A stretch of 35,248 nucleotides of DNA from Chromera velia (GCA_018398765.1 JAHBMJ010001178.1:1-35248); one strand, 5' to 3'; shown: positions 1 through 10,542, counted from the stretch's first letter. A program made the numbers and translations. Notes: generated from the sequence alone by a model not told the origin.

Positions 1-968
1 GCTACCAAAGCCGCGCTGTACGGTAACTTTGACAGAGGGCTTCACTCGGGGCGGGTCATGGAGGAGAGAGACGGGAAGTGAAGCAGCTGCGTCTCGTTCT
101 CATTCTTCTTTCAAAATTTCCTCCCATCGAAGCCTCGAGTGCCTTTTCCCTCTTCTTGCTCTTCGTTTTCGCTTCTCCCCAGTCTCTGTGACGTTCTTCA
201 GCCCATTTTGGTCCCCTTTGTCAGCGTCCTTCCGTGTGCAATTCTGTTCAAAAGGATAGAAACGCGATTCACATTCTGAGATTCTCTCAGCTTCAAATGC
301 GATCTGTTGGATGCAAAACTGCAGCTGTAGGGACAGAGAAACTGCAGTCTGAGTACAGTGCGATGCCTAAAGCGATTGAAGTAGAGAAATTGCTTGGTGG
401 GCTCCTTTAAGGAGATTCTGTGTTAACATGGAGACGGCAAACGAAAATTCAGTCTTTCATGGCCAAATCTTAACCGTTTTTTCTCGCGATAAGATTAGAG
501 AGCGTCTTTTGAGGTTCTGCTGCTCATTGTCAGTGTCAAAGGGTAGGTGACATAGATAGAAAAAAAACTTGAGTTGATCACAATTAATACAAAAAAAATA
601 TACAATTTCTTTGTACCAGCTAGATTTATCAACGTTATAACTCTGCGTCTCACATAATTAAAACTTCTAGTTTAATCTGGTATTGACTTCAACCACCTAT
701 AAGCTCTCCATGTCTTCCTACGACCTTGCCTTTTCCGTTAGGAGCGGCTGATTGTCACTCCGTCTATCCGAGTGTTGCCGCTACCACTGCCCCTCCCTCA
801 ACGCTCACTCTTCGCACCTCTCCCCTGGTGCCCTGCAGGCACCCGCTGGCTACTCTGTGGTGCGCTTCCTGTATTCTTACCTTTATGTATGCGCATACCT
901 GCCCGTATGCCCTATCCCACTTCAGACTCACAAGATGCGCTACCTTTTTTAGGAACTGTTTAGAACTG
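1..968. other. Spacer, no recognisable gene
   Basis: Nothing here resembles a conserved protein. Open frames are short and pyrimidine-rich (about 726-989) and read as low-complexity sequence. The stretch around 545-690 is AT-rich. A non-coding 5' or 3' end of a neighbouring gene cannot be excluded. Confidence 0.4.
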
Positions 969-1330
969 TTACATCTTGGCATCCTTTAAAAACTCCTTTT
1001 CGAGGGCCCCATCTACACTGCTGACAAGAGGTGTGAAATCGTACCCTTTGTCCTCACACAGCTCGGCATAGTACTGCTCCTTCTTCCCCGTAGCTGACCG
1101 AGTGAGAACTTTTTGCCAGTCATGCTGTGTATAGGAGGCGGCCTGGATGTTAACCAGTGCAATAATAACCACCCTTATGTCTAGGATTGCCTGCTTCTGC
1201 CTAGCCCAGAGTCACCACACTGAGAAGTCCCCGTAGAGGGCTGGTCGACCCGGCACCTTTCCTTCTGCCCTCACTACTGGCTTGCCCCTCTGCCAGGTCA
1301 CACCATGCCTGGTTTACTTCATTGTGTCTC
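969..1330 (-). pseudogene. Decayed retroelement C-terminal fragment
   Basis: Read on the minus strand, three pieces resemble the region downstream of the reverse transcriptase in retroelement polyproteins. They are RHNEVNQAWCDLAE (about 1288-1329), then RPALYGDFSVW followed after one in-frame TGA by RQKQAILDIRVV, then NIQAASY and a closing segment with KKEQYYAELCEDKGYDF and PLVSSVDGALEKEFL that stops at 969. Family members typically have a RHN/RHD start, an RPADV-type centre, and a final stretch with a Lys-rich helix, a conserved Cys and F.PL....G. A frameshift separates the first and second pieces and a stop codon breaks the second, so the copy is dead. Assignment rests on remembered motif style, not on a search; an unrelated decayed gene is possible. 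Confidence 0.42.
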
Positions 1331-2813
1331 CTCTCAACATGTCCCCTTCTCTTGCAGTTATAACTCTGCTATATTTATATTTTATTGTATATAATAATAT
1401 TTGACTGACAAATTTGGTAATTCAATTGTGCATCAATAGATGACTTAATTTGTAGTAATATATGGTTTGATTTATAGTGAGTGGTTATTTATTATTGAAA
1501 GGTGTTCAAAGTTGAAAGCTGCTTACATTTGCCAACTATATACAAGGTAAAAAACAAGCTAGGGGTAATTTTCAAAAAAAAAAAAAAGTCTCCAGGGCAA
1601 TTTTTTTTTTTTTTTTGCTTTTCGATGATGACCTCCATCAAGACACGACAAGCATATGCAACACCTTGTAACACATAAGCAACAGTTGTATAACAGTGCA
1701 ACAACATTCATTTATCATTATAACAAAGAAACAATAGTATAATAACACTTAAACAACACTTGTTGATTCGTGCAACACATCAATAACACTTAAACAACAT
1801 ATTTTTTAGTTTGATATCAGAAAAAAAAAAAAAAGTAAAAATGACCAAAAAAGAATTTTTTTTTTTTGAAAATTATCCCTAGAAAACAAGGTACATCACG
1901 TTTGACTGAGCGTTAGAGCTTGTTTTATAAACGGTTTATTCCACTGAGTTTTATGCAAACTTCACTGCAAAGCTAGCTGCAAAAGCCTAGGCATACATCA
2001 CTATTACTCAGATCAGACCTAAAGGATTTAAAGTTAGACTCAGTTCAAACTTTAAGTTGTGTTCAACCTTTTTGCTAGCATTTGTGCAGCAGGCTAGCAG
2101 CTTGGTGAACTTGAACGCCAAATCGTTCTGCAGTTCTTTTTTACATCATGACTACCAGTATGATGCTTGGAAAAAAGATGAAGCACTTAATTCTTCACCT
2201 GAAGTTTTCCTCCTTCTTTCCATGTACTTCGCTTCCCCGTCCATGCCAGCCCAATGGATTCATTCACCCTCGCAGATCCCGTCCTAGTTCTTCAAAGCTG
2301 CCAGAGGTCGAGTCCCAACCAGTGGCTGCATGTATACCAAAGGAGATCGTGAACGATCGAGTTGATCCATCAGTTCGGGAAGGTGCCACTAAGAGAGGGT
2401 GGCTGGCCGTTGGGAGGCTGGGAGGCTGCCGCAGGGACGTGGGAGTCTGCAGCCTCCATCTTGGGAGGGGGGGGCACGGCGAGGTGGAAGGCCTGCTCAC
2501 CTGCAGTCAGTCAGATCGAACGACAGACAAACAGCGTCAAAAATGAGCAGAAGACACAGGAGGGGCGAGAGGTCTTTGCAGGAATGTCGACGAGGTGGTC
2601 TTCTGAAGAGCAGACAAAAATAGTTTGATGCCTGTTTGCGTGTCTCGATCTTTTCCTTTTAAATTCCTTTTTGATCTTCATCTCGTTCTCTTGTCTTCAC
2701 ATGTGTATTGCCTTGTTTCGCCTCTGTTCTTTGCCTCTTCTTTTCTTTTCTTCTCTATTCTCTGACTCTTTTTCTGTTTCTTCGAAAAAGACAGCTGTTG
2801 CAGTTGAAACAGA
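1331..2813. other. Spacer, AT-rich then pyrimidine/purine-rich
   Basis: From 1360 to 2060 the sequence is AT-rich and holds the inverted-repeat element listed separately. At 2276-2382 on the plus strand there is a possible exon: it is preceded by a CAG acceptor, followed by GTGCC, and open in one frame (begins SRPSSSKLPEVESQP). Its phase does not join cleanly to the gene starting at 2814, so it is left unassigned. It could be 5' untranslated sequence of that gene. Confidence 0.3.
1559..1882. mobile_element. Small inverted-repeat element (MITE-like)
   Basis: The left end reads CTAGGGGTAATTTTCAA (1559-1575) followed by an A-run. The right end, reverse-complemented, reads CTAGGGATAATTTTCAA (1866-1882) followed by the matching A-run. 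The two ends therefore form terminal inverted repeats about 320 bp apart with one mismatch. The interior is A+T-rich and dominated by loose repeats of a CAACACA-type unit, with no coding frame. This is the structure of a short non-autonomous DNA element. No target-site duplication is obvious at the edges. Confidence 0.45.
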
Positions 2814-3586
2814 ATGTCAGAAAGGGGGACAAGGAAAGGTGTAGAGAAGGGAGGGAAGAAGAGGGAGAAAAAGAGGAGGCAACAGGTGAAGGTAGAGGCA
2901 TACTCTGAGGTAAGAAACAGATGTTCGGCTTACAAACAAAGAGCAAAAGAATTAAGGTGCCTTTTTTCACAGTCAATGGCTCTCCAGGAGGAAAAGAAAA
3001 CAAGTGTTGGGAGGCAGAGTGAGTCAGCAGAGACATCCCAATGCACATAAAGAAGCGCGCCTTTCCTTACGACATGCTTGCGCGTCCGTTTAATTCCCTT
3101 CAATTCTTTCTTGCATCTTCTGCTCCGCTCCTGCAGAGGCCTCATGTACCTCCTCCCTCCATCCCTCTTTCCCTCCTTCAATTTCCTTCCCTTGTTTGCT
3201 CGCTAGACGCTTCCAAACAAAAGATGCCCCCCTTCCTCTTCGCTGAATTCCTTTTTTCTTCTTCTGATTGTCGAAGCACCGTTTGTGTGAGCTGTATGCA
3301 ATGAAGCTTTCCTCCTCAAGGCAGGAATGGGTGCGTTCTCTTCTCTACATACGTACGCACTCTTCTCTGAAAGGTCCAATACAAAACACCAAGGCGGCAA
3401 ACAGAATCTCATTCGCTCACCCCTAGAATTTTGCGGTGTAGCTTGTGTGTCGAACCTGACAATTCATCCCTTACACCAGACAAAACAAAAATACAGAGAG
3501 TTCAAGCAACCGACCGGTGACCGGGTTGAAACCGCAGCTGCTCCTCTCAGCGAGAGTCGTCGCTCTCAGTTGGCCTCGGTACTGCA

Positions 3587-3649
<63 letters not shown>

Positions 3650-4021
3650 GCATGCACACACGCGCACACACTGAGAGTCCGAAGCTCTTGTGGTTTGACC
3701 TCAACACGCGAATTTGAGCAATGATTTTCCTTGAATCCCGATTTTGTTTTCCTGTCTGCGTGGATTTTGCGCTCGATCCTCCCCTCTTCCCTTAATTCTT
3801 TTCATGTCCGATCGAAACTTCCTTGCCACTCAACTTGCTGCTTTCTCCTTCAAACTTTTCCTTCTACTTCCATCCATCGTATCACGGCACGATTGTATGC
3901 TAAAGGCAGGCCCTCATCTCATCGGGAATTCATTCATGTGCAGAGGAGAGACATACTGAAGCGTTTGCACGATCCCAATTCAGAACCTCTCTCCGAATGC
4001 AGAAGAGTTCCGCTCCGATAG
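2814..4021 (+). CDS. Candidate small basic protein, four exons
   Basis: Unrecognised. Exons proposed: 2814-2909, 3374-3435, 3551-3578, 3944-4021. The first exon begins with ATG (2814), is preceded by a TTGCAG acceptor with an in-frame TGA between the two, so ATG 2814 is the likely start after a 5' UTR intron, and ends at a strong GTAAGA donor. The phases 0, 2, 0 chain without conflict to the TAG at 4019-4021. The predicted product is 87 residues, extremely rich in Lys/Arg (GGKKREKKRRQQ early, RESRRSQ in the middle, RRDILKRLHDPNSEPL near the end), so a nucleic-acid-binding or nuclear role is possible but not shown. The third intron carries a (CA)n(GA)n microsatellite. It converges with the minus-strand gene ending at 4049. 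Short exons make this tentative. Confidence 0.4.
3588..3648. repeat. (CA)n(GA)n compound microsatellite
   Basis: A CA run switches directly into a GA run. It lies in the third proposed intron of the plus-strand gene at 2814-4021 and follows a CTGCAG. The same CA-then-GA order recurs at 4729-4788, 5120-5170 and 13835-13879. Confidence 0.95.
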
Positions 4022-4048
4022 GAGGGAGCTGTTCTTTGATGCCCAATA

Positions 4049-4726
4049 CTATCCCTCTATCTCACGAACCTTCGACATCTCGTCTCGGAATTTGATCATT
4101 CTGCCCTCGTCTGAGTGCTCGTACTTCAAAGTGAAGATGTCGTAGGCAGCCCTGCAGTTTTTATTTATTTATTTATTTCTGCATGAAAGTAAAGGCACGT
4201 ACTTCAAAGTGAAGATGTCGTAGGCAGCCCTGCAGTTTTTATTTATTTATTTATTTCTGCATGAAAGTAAACGCTCGTACTTCAAAGTGAAGATGTCGTA
4301 GGCAGCCCTGCAGTCAGTTAATTCCAACATGAGGGAGGAGGACATCGATCGCCTGACTGTACAGAGTCAAATTAACTGTATTAATGGATTCTGTGTAGGG
4401 ATTTAAAAAGAATACGTGGAATGTCATAAGTCGCATTTCTGCAAGACGGTACACTTCACAGCATTACAACACCGAGAACTACGGGCCCATCATAAGCGGA
4501 TGGATAGTTGAGAAAGAGGGATGGGTGGCGGGGAAAGAGTGTACTTCTGTCGTGTCCCAGTCCGATCAGCGGAATCAGAGAACGCCAGCCTGCTCCCCCC
4601 CGTTCTCAACTCCCCGACTTTCTTCGTCTTGGTACTGAATGTATCTATCACATGCATGCTCTGCAGAACTAACCCCGATTTGTTCTTCATCCCTGCACAG
4701 GGGCCACGGGGAGGGTCGGCAGCCTT

Positions 4727-4788
<62 letters not shown>

Positions 4789-5122
4789 GCAGGAAGGATT
4801 CAAAGGAGGGGAGGATGGGGGTCGGAAAGGAAGAGGTGGAGAGAGGAGACAGGAGGGGGCATGTGAAAAGGGCGGGACGGAATCTGGTTCGAAGACCCGT
4901 TCGCACATGTGCACTCTTACCCATAGAGAGTGAGAGTGAGAGTGAGAGTGCGAGAACGACAAAGACACCAACATCAACACAAACAGAGACAGAGAGTCAC
5001 ATAAACACAGAAAAAGATCAAGATCCAGGTAAGTGATTTGTCAGTCATGTCCGACCCACCCGCTCAGATGCCTTCTGCACCTCCTCTCTCTCGTGCTGTC
5101 TCCACAGACGGGTCTGTCTGCA

Positions 5123-5173
<51 letters not shown>

Positions 5174-6185
5174 ATGGATGAGGGTGATTGCAATCTTGTG
5201 GACGGACAATCGACACGGAACTGTTGGTGCTTGGTGGCTTGCACGTGCACCAAAGGATTGAGATGGACATGCGGATAGGCATACGGATGCATACGCAAAG
5301 TGTGTATCCATGCACACGCAGAGATATCGTATGCTGCATGGTGGTGTCATCTCATCCACTCAAGCGATCCATCAGACAATCTGAATTTGCGGAAATCATG
5401 AATCAGGAGGGTGAAAAAACCTGCTTGCATGGTCCCCTTTGCATCCTGTCAGACAAACCTTCTGGACTCCCAGAAATCCTTTTTTCTCTGCTGCTCCTCC
5501 TCCATGTCCTGTCTCTCGTAGGCCGCCACCTCCTCTGTAGGCACAAATCGGTTGCTCTCTGCAGGCAGTTGTTCGTGTGCATGTACGTATCTTTCGATTC
5601 AAATGCATGTTGTTCAGACTGTCTTTCGGAATGCGCCCAAACTTGGACGTGGGATCTCTCTGGGAGAGGAAGAACCTTTCTTCCACTCTGTGAAGAGAAA
5701 CGAACGAACAAATGAACAGAAATGAAAAGCACACTTGCGCAAAGTCGGGTTGGAATGACAGGGTCGAAATCTGGAGAAGAGAAAAACACTTGAAAAGGGA
5801 AGCGCACTTAGAGGAACAACGCGTGGTCAGACAGAGAGAGAGAAAGAGACACGAATGACCCATTCACGCAGTCACCAACCTGGAAGAAAGTATCTGGGGT
5901 TGGACTCCAGAGGTTCGATGATGTTCTCGACGTGTTCGTGTCTGAAGTAGTTGCCTGTTCTCTGCTGAAGACGCGACTTCTCCAGGACCTCCCTGTTCTT
6001 GTACAACCGCCTCTCCTCTCTAGAGCTGCAGCGAAGCGAACGACGACAAAAACGTACTCGGTGAAGCATTCACTATTTCATTCATCCATTCGTCCACAAT
6101 TACATACATGCACTCATGCATATACATATTGAAAGCCAAAATGCTTCTCTCGCATAGTCTTCAGAGATGGAGAAGAGGCAACCAT
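4049..6185 (-). CDS. Cryptic 155-residue charged protein, five exons
   Basis: Unrecognised family, but coding quality is good. Exons on the minus strand: 6185-6126, 6015-5880, 5655-5587, 5558-5459, 4151-4049. Every junction keeps phase (0, 1, 1, 2) and the chain runs from ATG (6185) to TAG (4051-4049). The product is rich in Glu, Arg and Lys: MREKHFGFQY near the start, RTGNYFRHEHVENIIEPLE, then DPTSKFGRIPKDSLNNMHLN, SNRFVPTEEVAAYERQ, a probable helix EEEQQRKKDFWESR, and a C-terminus with YDIFTLKYEHSDEG and IKFRDEMSKVREIEG. No signal peptide or membrane segment is seen. Small charged proteins like this occur among flagellar and mitochondrial complex subunits, but I cannot assign one. Oddities: the intron 5586-5559 would be only 28 nt, and the last exon's acceptor region is triplicated. 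The last intron (4152-5458) is full of microsatellites. Confidence 0.6.
4120..4313. repeat. 78-bp tandem repeat, three copies of a 38-bp core
   Basis: The same 38-bp core occurs at 4120-4157, 4198-4235 and 4276-4313, a period of 78 bp. Between cores lies a (TTTA)n-type spacer ending CTGCATGAAAGTAAA. On the minus strand each core contains CTGCAG followed by the first codons of the last exon of the 4049-6185 gene, so acceptor plus exon start are present three times. Only the lowest-coordinate copy continues into the full exon. Confidence 0.95.
4729..5170. repeat. Cluster of CA/GA microsatellites
   Basis: Three arrays lie in the last intron of the minus-strand gene: (CA)n(GA)n at 4729-4788, a GAGAGT hexamer array at about 4926-4950, and (CA)n(GA)n at 5120-5170. 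Both CA/GA arrays follow a CTGCA sequence. On the sense strand of the host gene they read as TCTC then TGTG. Confidence 0.9.
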
Positions 6186-7185
6186 CTCCTGTGAGCATTT
6201 GTGTATAGATGTGAAATTGCGAAAGACACGTCAATGCCCGCAGACAGATCAGTCACACAAGAAGCGGGCGGGTGGTCAGGACGCTTCTCATCACACAGTC
6301 AGTGTCCTCACCGTGGCTGCATCCTAGAGTGAAGGGGATGTGGGACAATGGGGAAGGTTGCAGAGGGAAATCCGCAGGTACGTGACCCTCTCTCTAGTGC
6401 ACAAGGCGCATAGACGGGCAGGCAGACACCGAATAGGTCCCTCTGTCAGGCAGGTACACGATCGCCTTCTCGTTGAATCAATCGATCGACTGTTGCCTCA
6501 CTTTCACACAGTGGAAGCTTTGTTGTGTGTGCACAAGTTCGGTCTGATGGCTAGTGTCGACCGGTAGGGCTGCTATGGCTTCTTGCTGCAGACTGTAATT
6601 GACGTCTAAGTCGAAGATCTCTCTCTATGCATCGATCGACACGTACGTACTTGTATACACACGTACGCACGTCTTTGCTCGGTCTTCGCAGAGGGATCGA
6701 TATAGGGATCGATGTACGTACTGCATGTATCGCTTAGAGTGTGCAGCAACTGTTGTTTCGTGGTGTTGCAAGCACGATGCAGAGTAAGTGTGTTGCATGC
6801 AGTCAGGCCGCGCGCGCGCCCTCGATCCCGCGGCCGCCGGCTGCATGACGGGCTGCAAGTATCGAGACTGCCACACGCCTGGCATTCAGCCTCTGACCCC
6901 CCCCCTGACTTCAAAGCGCCTGTCAGATCGACCTCATTGACACTTGTCTACCAGCCCCGTCTATCATCTCCAGTTGTTGGGTGTGCGTTTGAGTATTACC
7001 AAATTGAAGTGAACTTTTCCGACAGGCCAGACCGATATATAAATTGATCCGCAAGAGCCGTTGCTGTGAGCGGAACTTGAATCGACACGTCACCCAGCTG
7101 ATTTCTTCGGGAGACACCGATCAGTTCGACCTACCTTGTCCTTCTCTGAGGGAACCACAACCCAACCCTGTAGTTAAGTGTCAGA
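6186..7185. other. Divergent intergenic region
   Basis: This lies between the start of the minus-strand 155-residue gene and the start of the plus-strand FKBP gene, so it should hold both promoters. I see no convincing exon. The last 150 bases before 7186 include the TATA-like site listed separately. Confidence 0.4.
7035..7043 (+). promoter_or_regulatory. TATA-like element upstream of FKBP gene
   Basis: TATATAAAT lies about 145 bp before the FKBP start codon, in otherwise mixed-composition sequence. It could be a core promoter element, but TATA usage in this lineage is uncertain and no start-site data are available. Confidence 0.25.
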
Positions 7186-8281
7186 TTGGACCGATACGAA
7201 AAAACAATGCGGGGGCGGAGACAGAGACGGGGACCGACCATCCTTCTGGCCCTGTCGCTCCTTTTCTCTGTGTTGCCTCATTCCAGCACCTTCTCGCCCT
7301 CTCTCTGGCATTCATCGCATCGATATTCAAGGCACTTACACTCATTAGGACCCAGAGGCCTTCCATCAAGGCAATCATCCACTCAGCTGAAGGCAGAGAA
7401 GAGACCCAGTAGGCGAAAGGCCCTCCTCCTCCAGAGCCTGGGAATAGCTGCCGTCTCCCTCTCCGCCCTTCCCCTTCCTGCCTTGGCATGGAAGGATGTT
7501 GACAAGAAAAGGGCACGGAACGAATTGCCCGAAGATGTGAAGAATTACCTGAACCCTCTCAAGTGGATATCCGGGGAGAACCACCTCCCGTACAACGAGC
7601 CTCTTCCCCCCGCACCTCCCTCCGGATTCGTCACGAAGACCGGCGTTGTTTACGGAGACTTCCAGGAGGGGGAGGGGTCCACACCCAAGTGGGGCCAGAT
7701 GCTGTCGGTGCACCTGAGGGGGTGGTACAAGGTGACCCCGACCTCGAAGCCTGTTTTCTTTTTAGACACCCACCACGGGGCAGACAAAGGAACGCCGAAT
7801 GGGCGTCTGGTGCATCATGGAGGGGGGCAGTTCATTCGGGGACTGGAGGAGGCATTCCATACGATGAAGGTGCGTGGGTGCGTGTGTTTCTACATATATC
7901 AATCTGCATCTATGAATACTGTGTGTCACGTATTGAAGGGGTAGGGATTTCGAGGAGCCTCTTCATACAAAGAAAGCAGGCACGTGTCTCTCTTTGCTTG
8001 TTTGTACGTTTGTGAGAATGTCTGTGGACCGATGAGAGGGACACAAGGGCCGCGGTGAGTGATCGTGGCTTGAACGAGTGTGCAACATTTGTCTGTCAGA
8101 GGTGCTGAAGGCTGTGAGAGAGCATGCGGCCACTGCATGCGTTTGGTGATGAACGCTGAGGACCCTGAATGGGGTCCCCTTCCCTTCCCTGCCTCTGTCC
8201 GTCCGTCTGAACGGTCTCCTTCCTTCCGTTCCGTTTTCTCCTCATCTTCCTTTCTCTTAATTTTCCTGCATGCATGCCTTT

Positions 8282-8317
<36 letters not shown>

Positions 8318-10542
8318 GTGCTCTCCCAGGCTCTCTCTCCTGTTCTCCAGGCCAACCCTGCCTTCCTGCCTGCCGCCCCGTCCGAATGGGGGTACACGCC
8401 GGTCTTCTTCCTTCTCCATCTGCGGCTCTTTCCGGACATGCACCTTTTCCCTTGTCGCGGTTGCTTTGCTGACTCTCTTTGTTCACTCCTTTGAAAGGCC
8501 AAGCAAGAGAAGGCACGTTGACAAGTGGGACTTGGCTGTCCCATCGACTTTCGCTCTTCACTGCTCTCTCTCGCTATGTATATATGTATACATACCCGTC
8601 TCCATCCATCTGTCTGTCTGTCTAGGTATATATCTATCTATCTGCCTTGTTCTGCAGAAGGGGGGATTGAGGAGGGTCGTTGTTCCGAAAGACCTGGGAT
8701 ACGAGGTTCGGGAATTTCAGGAGCCTCTCCCGCTCTGGAGTGCTCGGAGGGACGCGCTCTTGGTTCGTTTTGTAGGACCGAAGGAAAAATCATCGTGAGA
8801 AGCTAGAAGCTCCATTTTTCTTTTTTGTATTCGGGATCCGTATTTTCATATGTGAATCTGTCTGTCCGTCCGTCCGTCTGTCTGCCTGTCTGTCTGTGTG
8901 TAAAGTACAGAAAAGACGATATAGTCGGTCTGTCTGTCTGTCTGTCTGGAGAAAAGGAAACATATAGTCTGTCTGTCTGGCTGTTTGGGGGTTTGGAAGA
9001 CGGGTTCCTTCCTGGCTTTTTGTGTCAATCATGTGCATTTCTTCCTTCGGCTTTTCCTCACTCTTTCTTTGTTTCTCGTTCTTTGATGGGCTTAAGCAGT
9101 CGTTCATTCATCTTACAGACAGAAGTAAGATCACAATGCAAGTGCTCAATCTTCTTCTTTGTCGCAAAGGAAGGAGAGAAAAGGCATTGTGGAAAGGGAA
9201 AGGGGGAAAAAAACAACTCCCATATAAAAGTGCAAATCCGCTTCTCCTGACTTATTTTTTTTGCTTCAGTGCTGAGTGAGTGAGTTGATTGAGGAGGACA
9301 TGTTTGTTGTCTTTTTTGACGAGAGAATGGGAGAAGGAGGAAAGGAAATTCAGTTTGGAGGCAGACAAGCGAGGTTTCCTCTAGTTGTTGGGTTGTTGGA
9401 GGATTGACAATTGCAAACGTCGTTCGCCCCTTTTGCCCTGTCTCCGTTTGTGTGTGTGTGTGTGTATGTATGGATGGAGGCGTGGGGTTTCTATCTGTCC
9501 GCTCATCATTTCTTCTTTTCCCTGTTTCCCTCGTTTTCCCTGGCTCCTCTTTGCTACCGCCCTTACCTGTCTCTGCGTGCTCGCGCGGAGGAGGGTTGCG
9601 CCCCTGTGTCTGTGCCTGATTTTGTTTTTGCTGGTGGGTGTGCCGGCCGGGCCGTGTGTACGCGTACGATCTGCCAGTGCATACATGTGCATACCATGGA
9701 CGTACAAATCTCGTTTGTATATGCAATTTACGTCTATTGTTCTGCTTGCAGGCTGGTCTGGACCGGATGGGAGCGGACGGCCAATTCATTTTTGATGTGG
9801 AGCTTTTCGAAATCACCAACAATGAGGTGGAGGAGGTCAGGCGGAGTCCATGTTTCATTCAGTATTCCTTCTTTCTGCATTCGTTTTTAAATGTCCATTT
9901 GTGCTCTTAGTTCTTTCTTTGGACAGTTAGTTCTGGAAAGCATGGAGGGAGGGAGGGAGGGAGGGAAGGAGGGAGAAGTTTCGTCTCGTCTCGTCTCGTC
10001 TCGTCTCGTCTCGTCTGTACCCGGGTGGACATGCAGAGGGCAGTCTGGAGCCACAGGCAGGGAGGAAGGAAGGAAGGAAGGCAGGCAGGCAGGAAGGAAG
10101 GAAGAAAGGCAGGCAGGAAGGAAGGGGGGAACAAGAGGGTGGGTGGGTGGGTGCATCCTGGGAGNNNNNNNNNGGGGGGGGGGGGATGGACAAACAAACA
10201 AACGGAAACGACAAAGAAAGACAGAGAGGGGGAGAGAAGAGGAGAGGAGGAAAGGAAATATGGCGGCTCAAAAAGGGGGTGGGGGCGGATTGATGTTGGT
10301 GTTGAAGCTGCATGCATTTTGGTGTCTAGAGGCACTGCATGGGTGGGCCATCAGAGAGCGTTTCTAAAAGGGACAGTCTGTGTCTCTATGTATGCCGCCT
10401 CAACATCCTTCATCGATTGCGCACACTTGCATCCAGATGTACGTATGCGCATCAGTGAGTGAGTGAGTGAGTGAGTGAGTGACTTGCGTGCTTTACCCTA
10501 TCCTCAACCCCCTCTCTCTCTCTTTCTCTCACGCACACACAG

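Noticed and set aside
2295-2325. tRNA T-arm-like sequence (GGTCGAGTCC)
   Set aside because: One base is missing from the B-box consensus and no matching acceptor stem or anticodon arm is visible.
2264-2500. Minus-strand 78-codon frame
   Set aside because: Low-complexity Pro/Ser sequence; the plus-strand reading of the same span is a better exon candidate.
8080-8561. Overlapping frames across the TTTC repeat
   Set aside because: They lie within FKBP intron 1 and owe their length to the repeat.
9058-9858. 266-codon minus-strand frame
   Set aside because: It is antisense to FKBP intron 2 and exon 3; it is low complexity (Lys/Thr/Gln-rich) with no domain.
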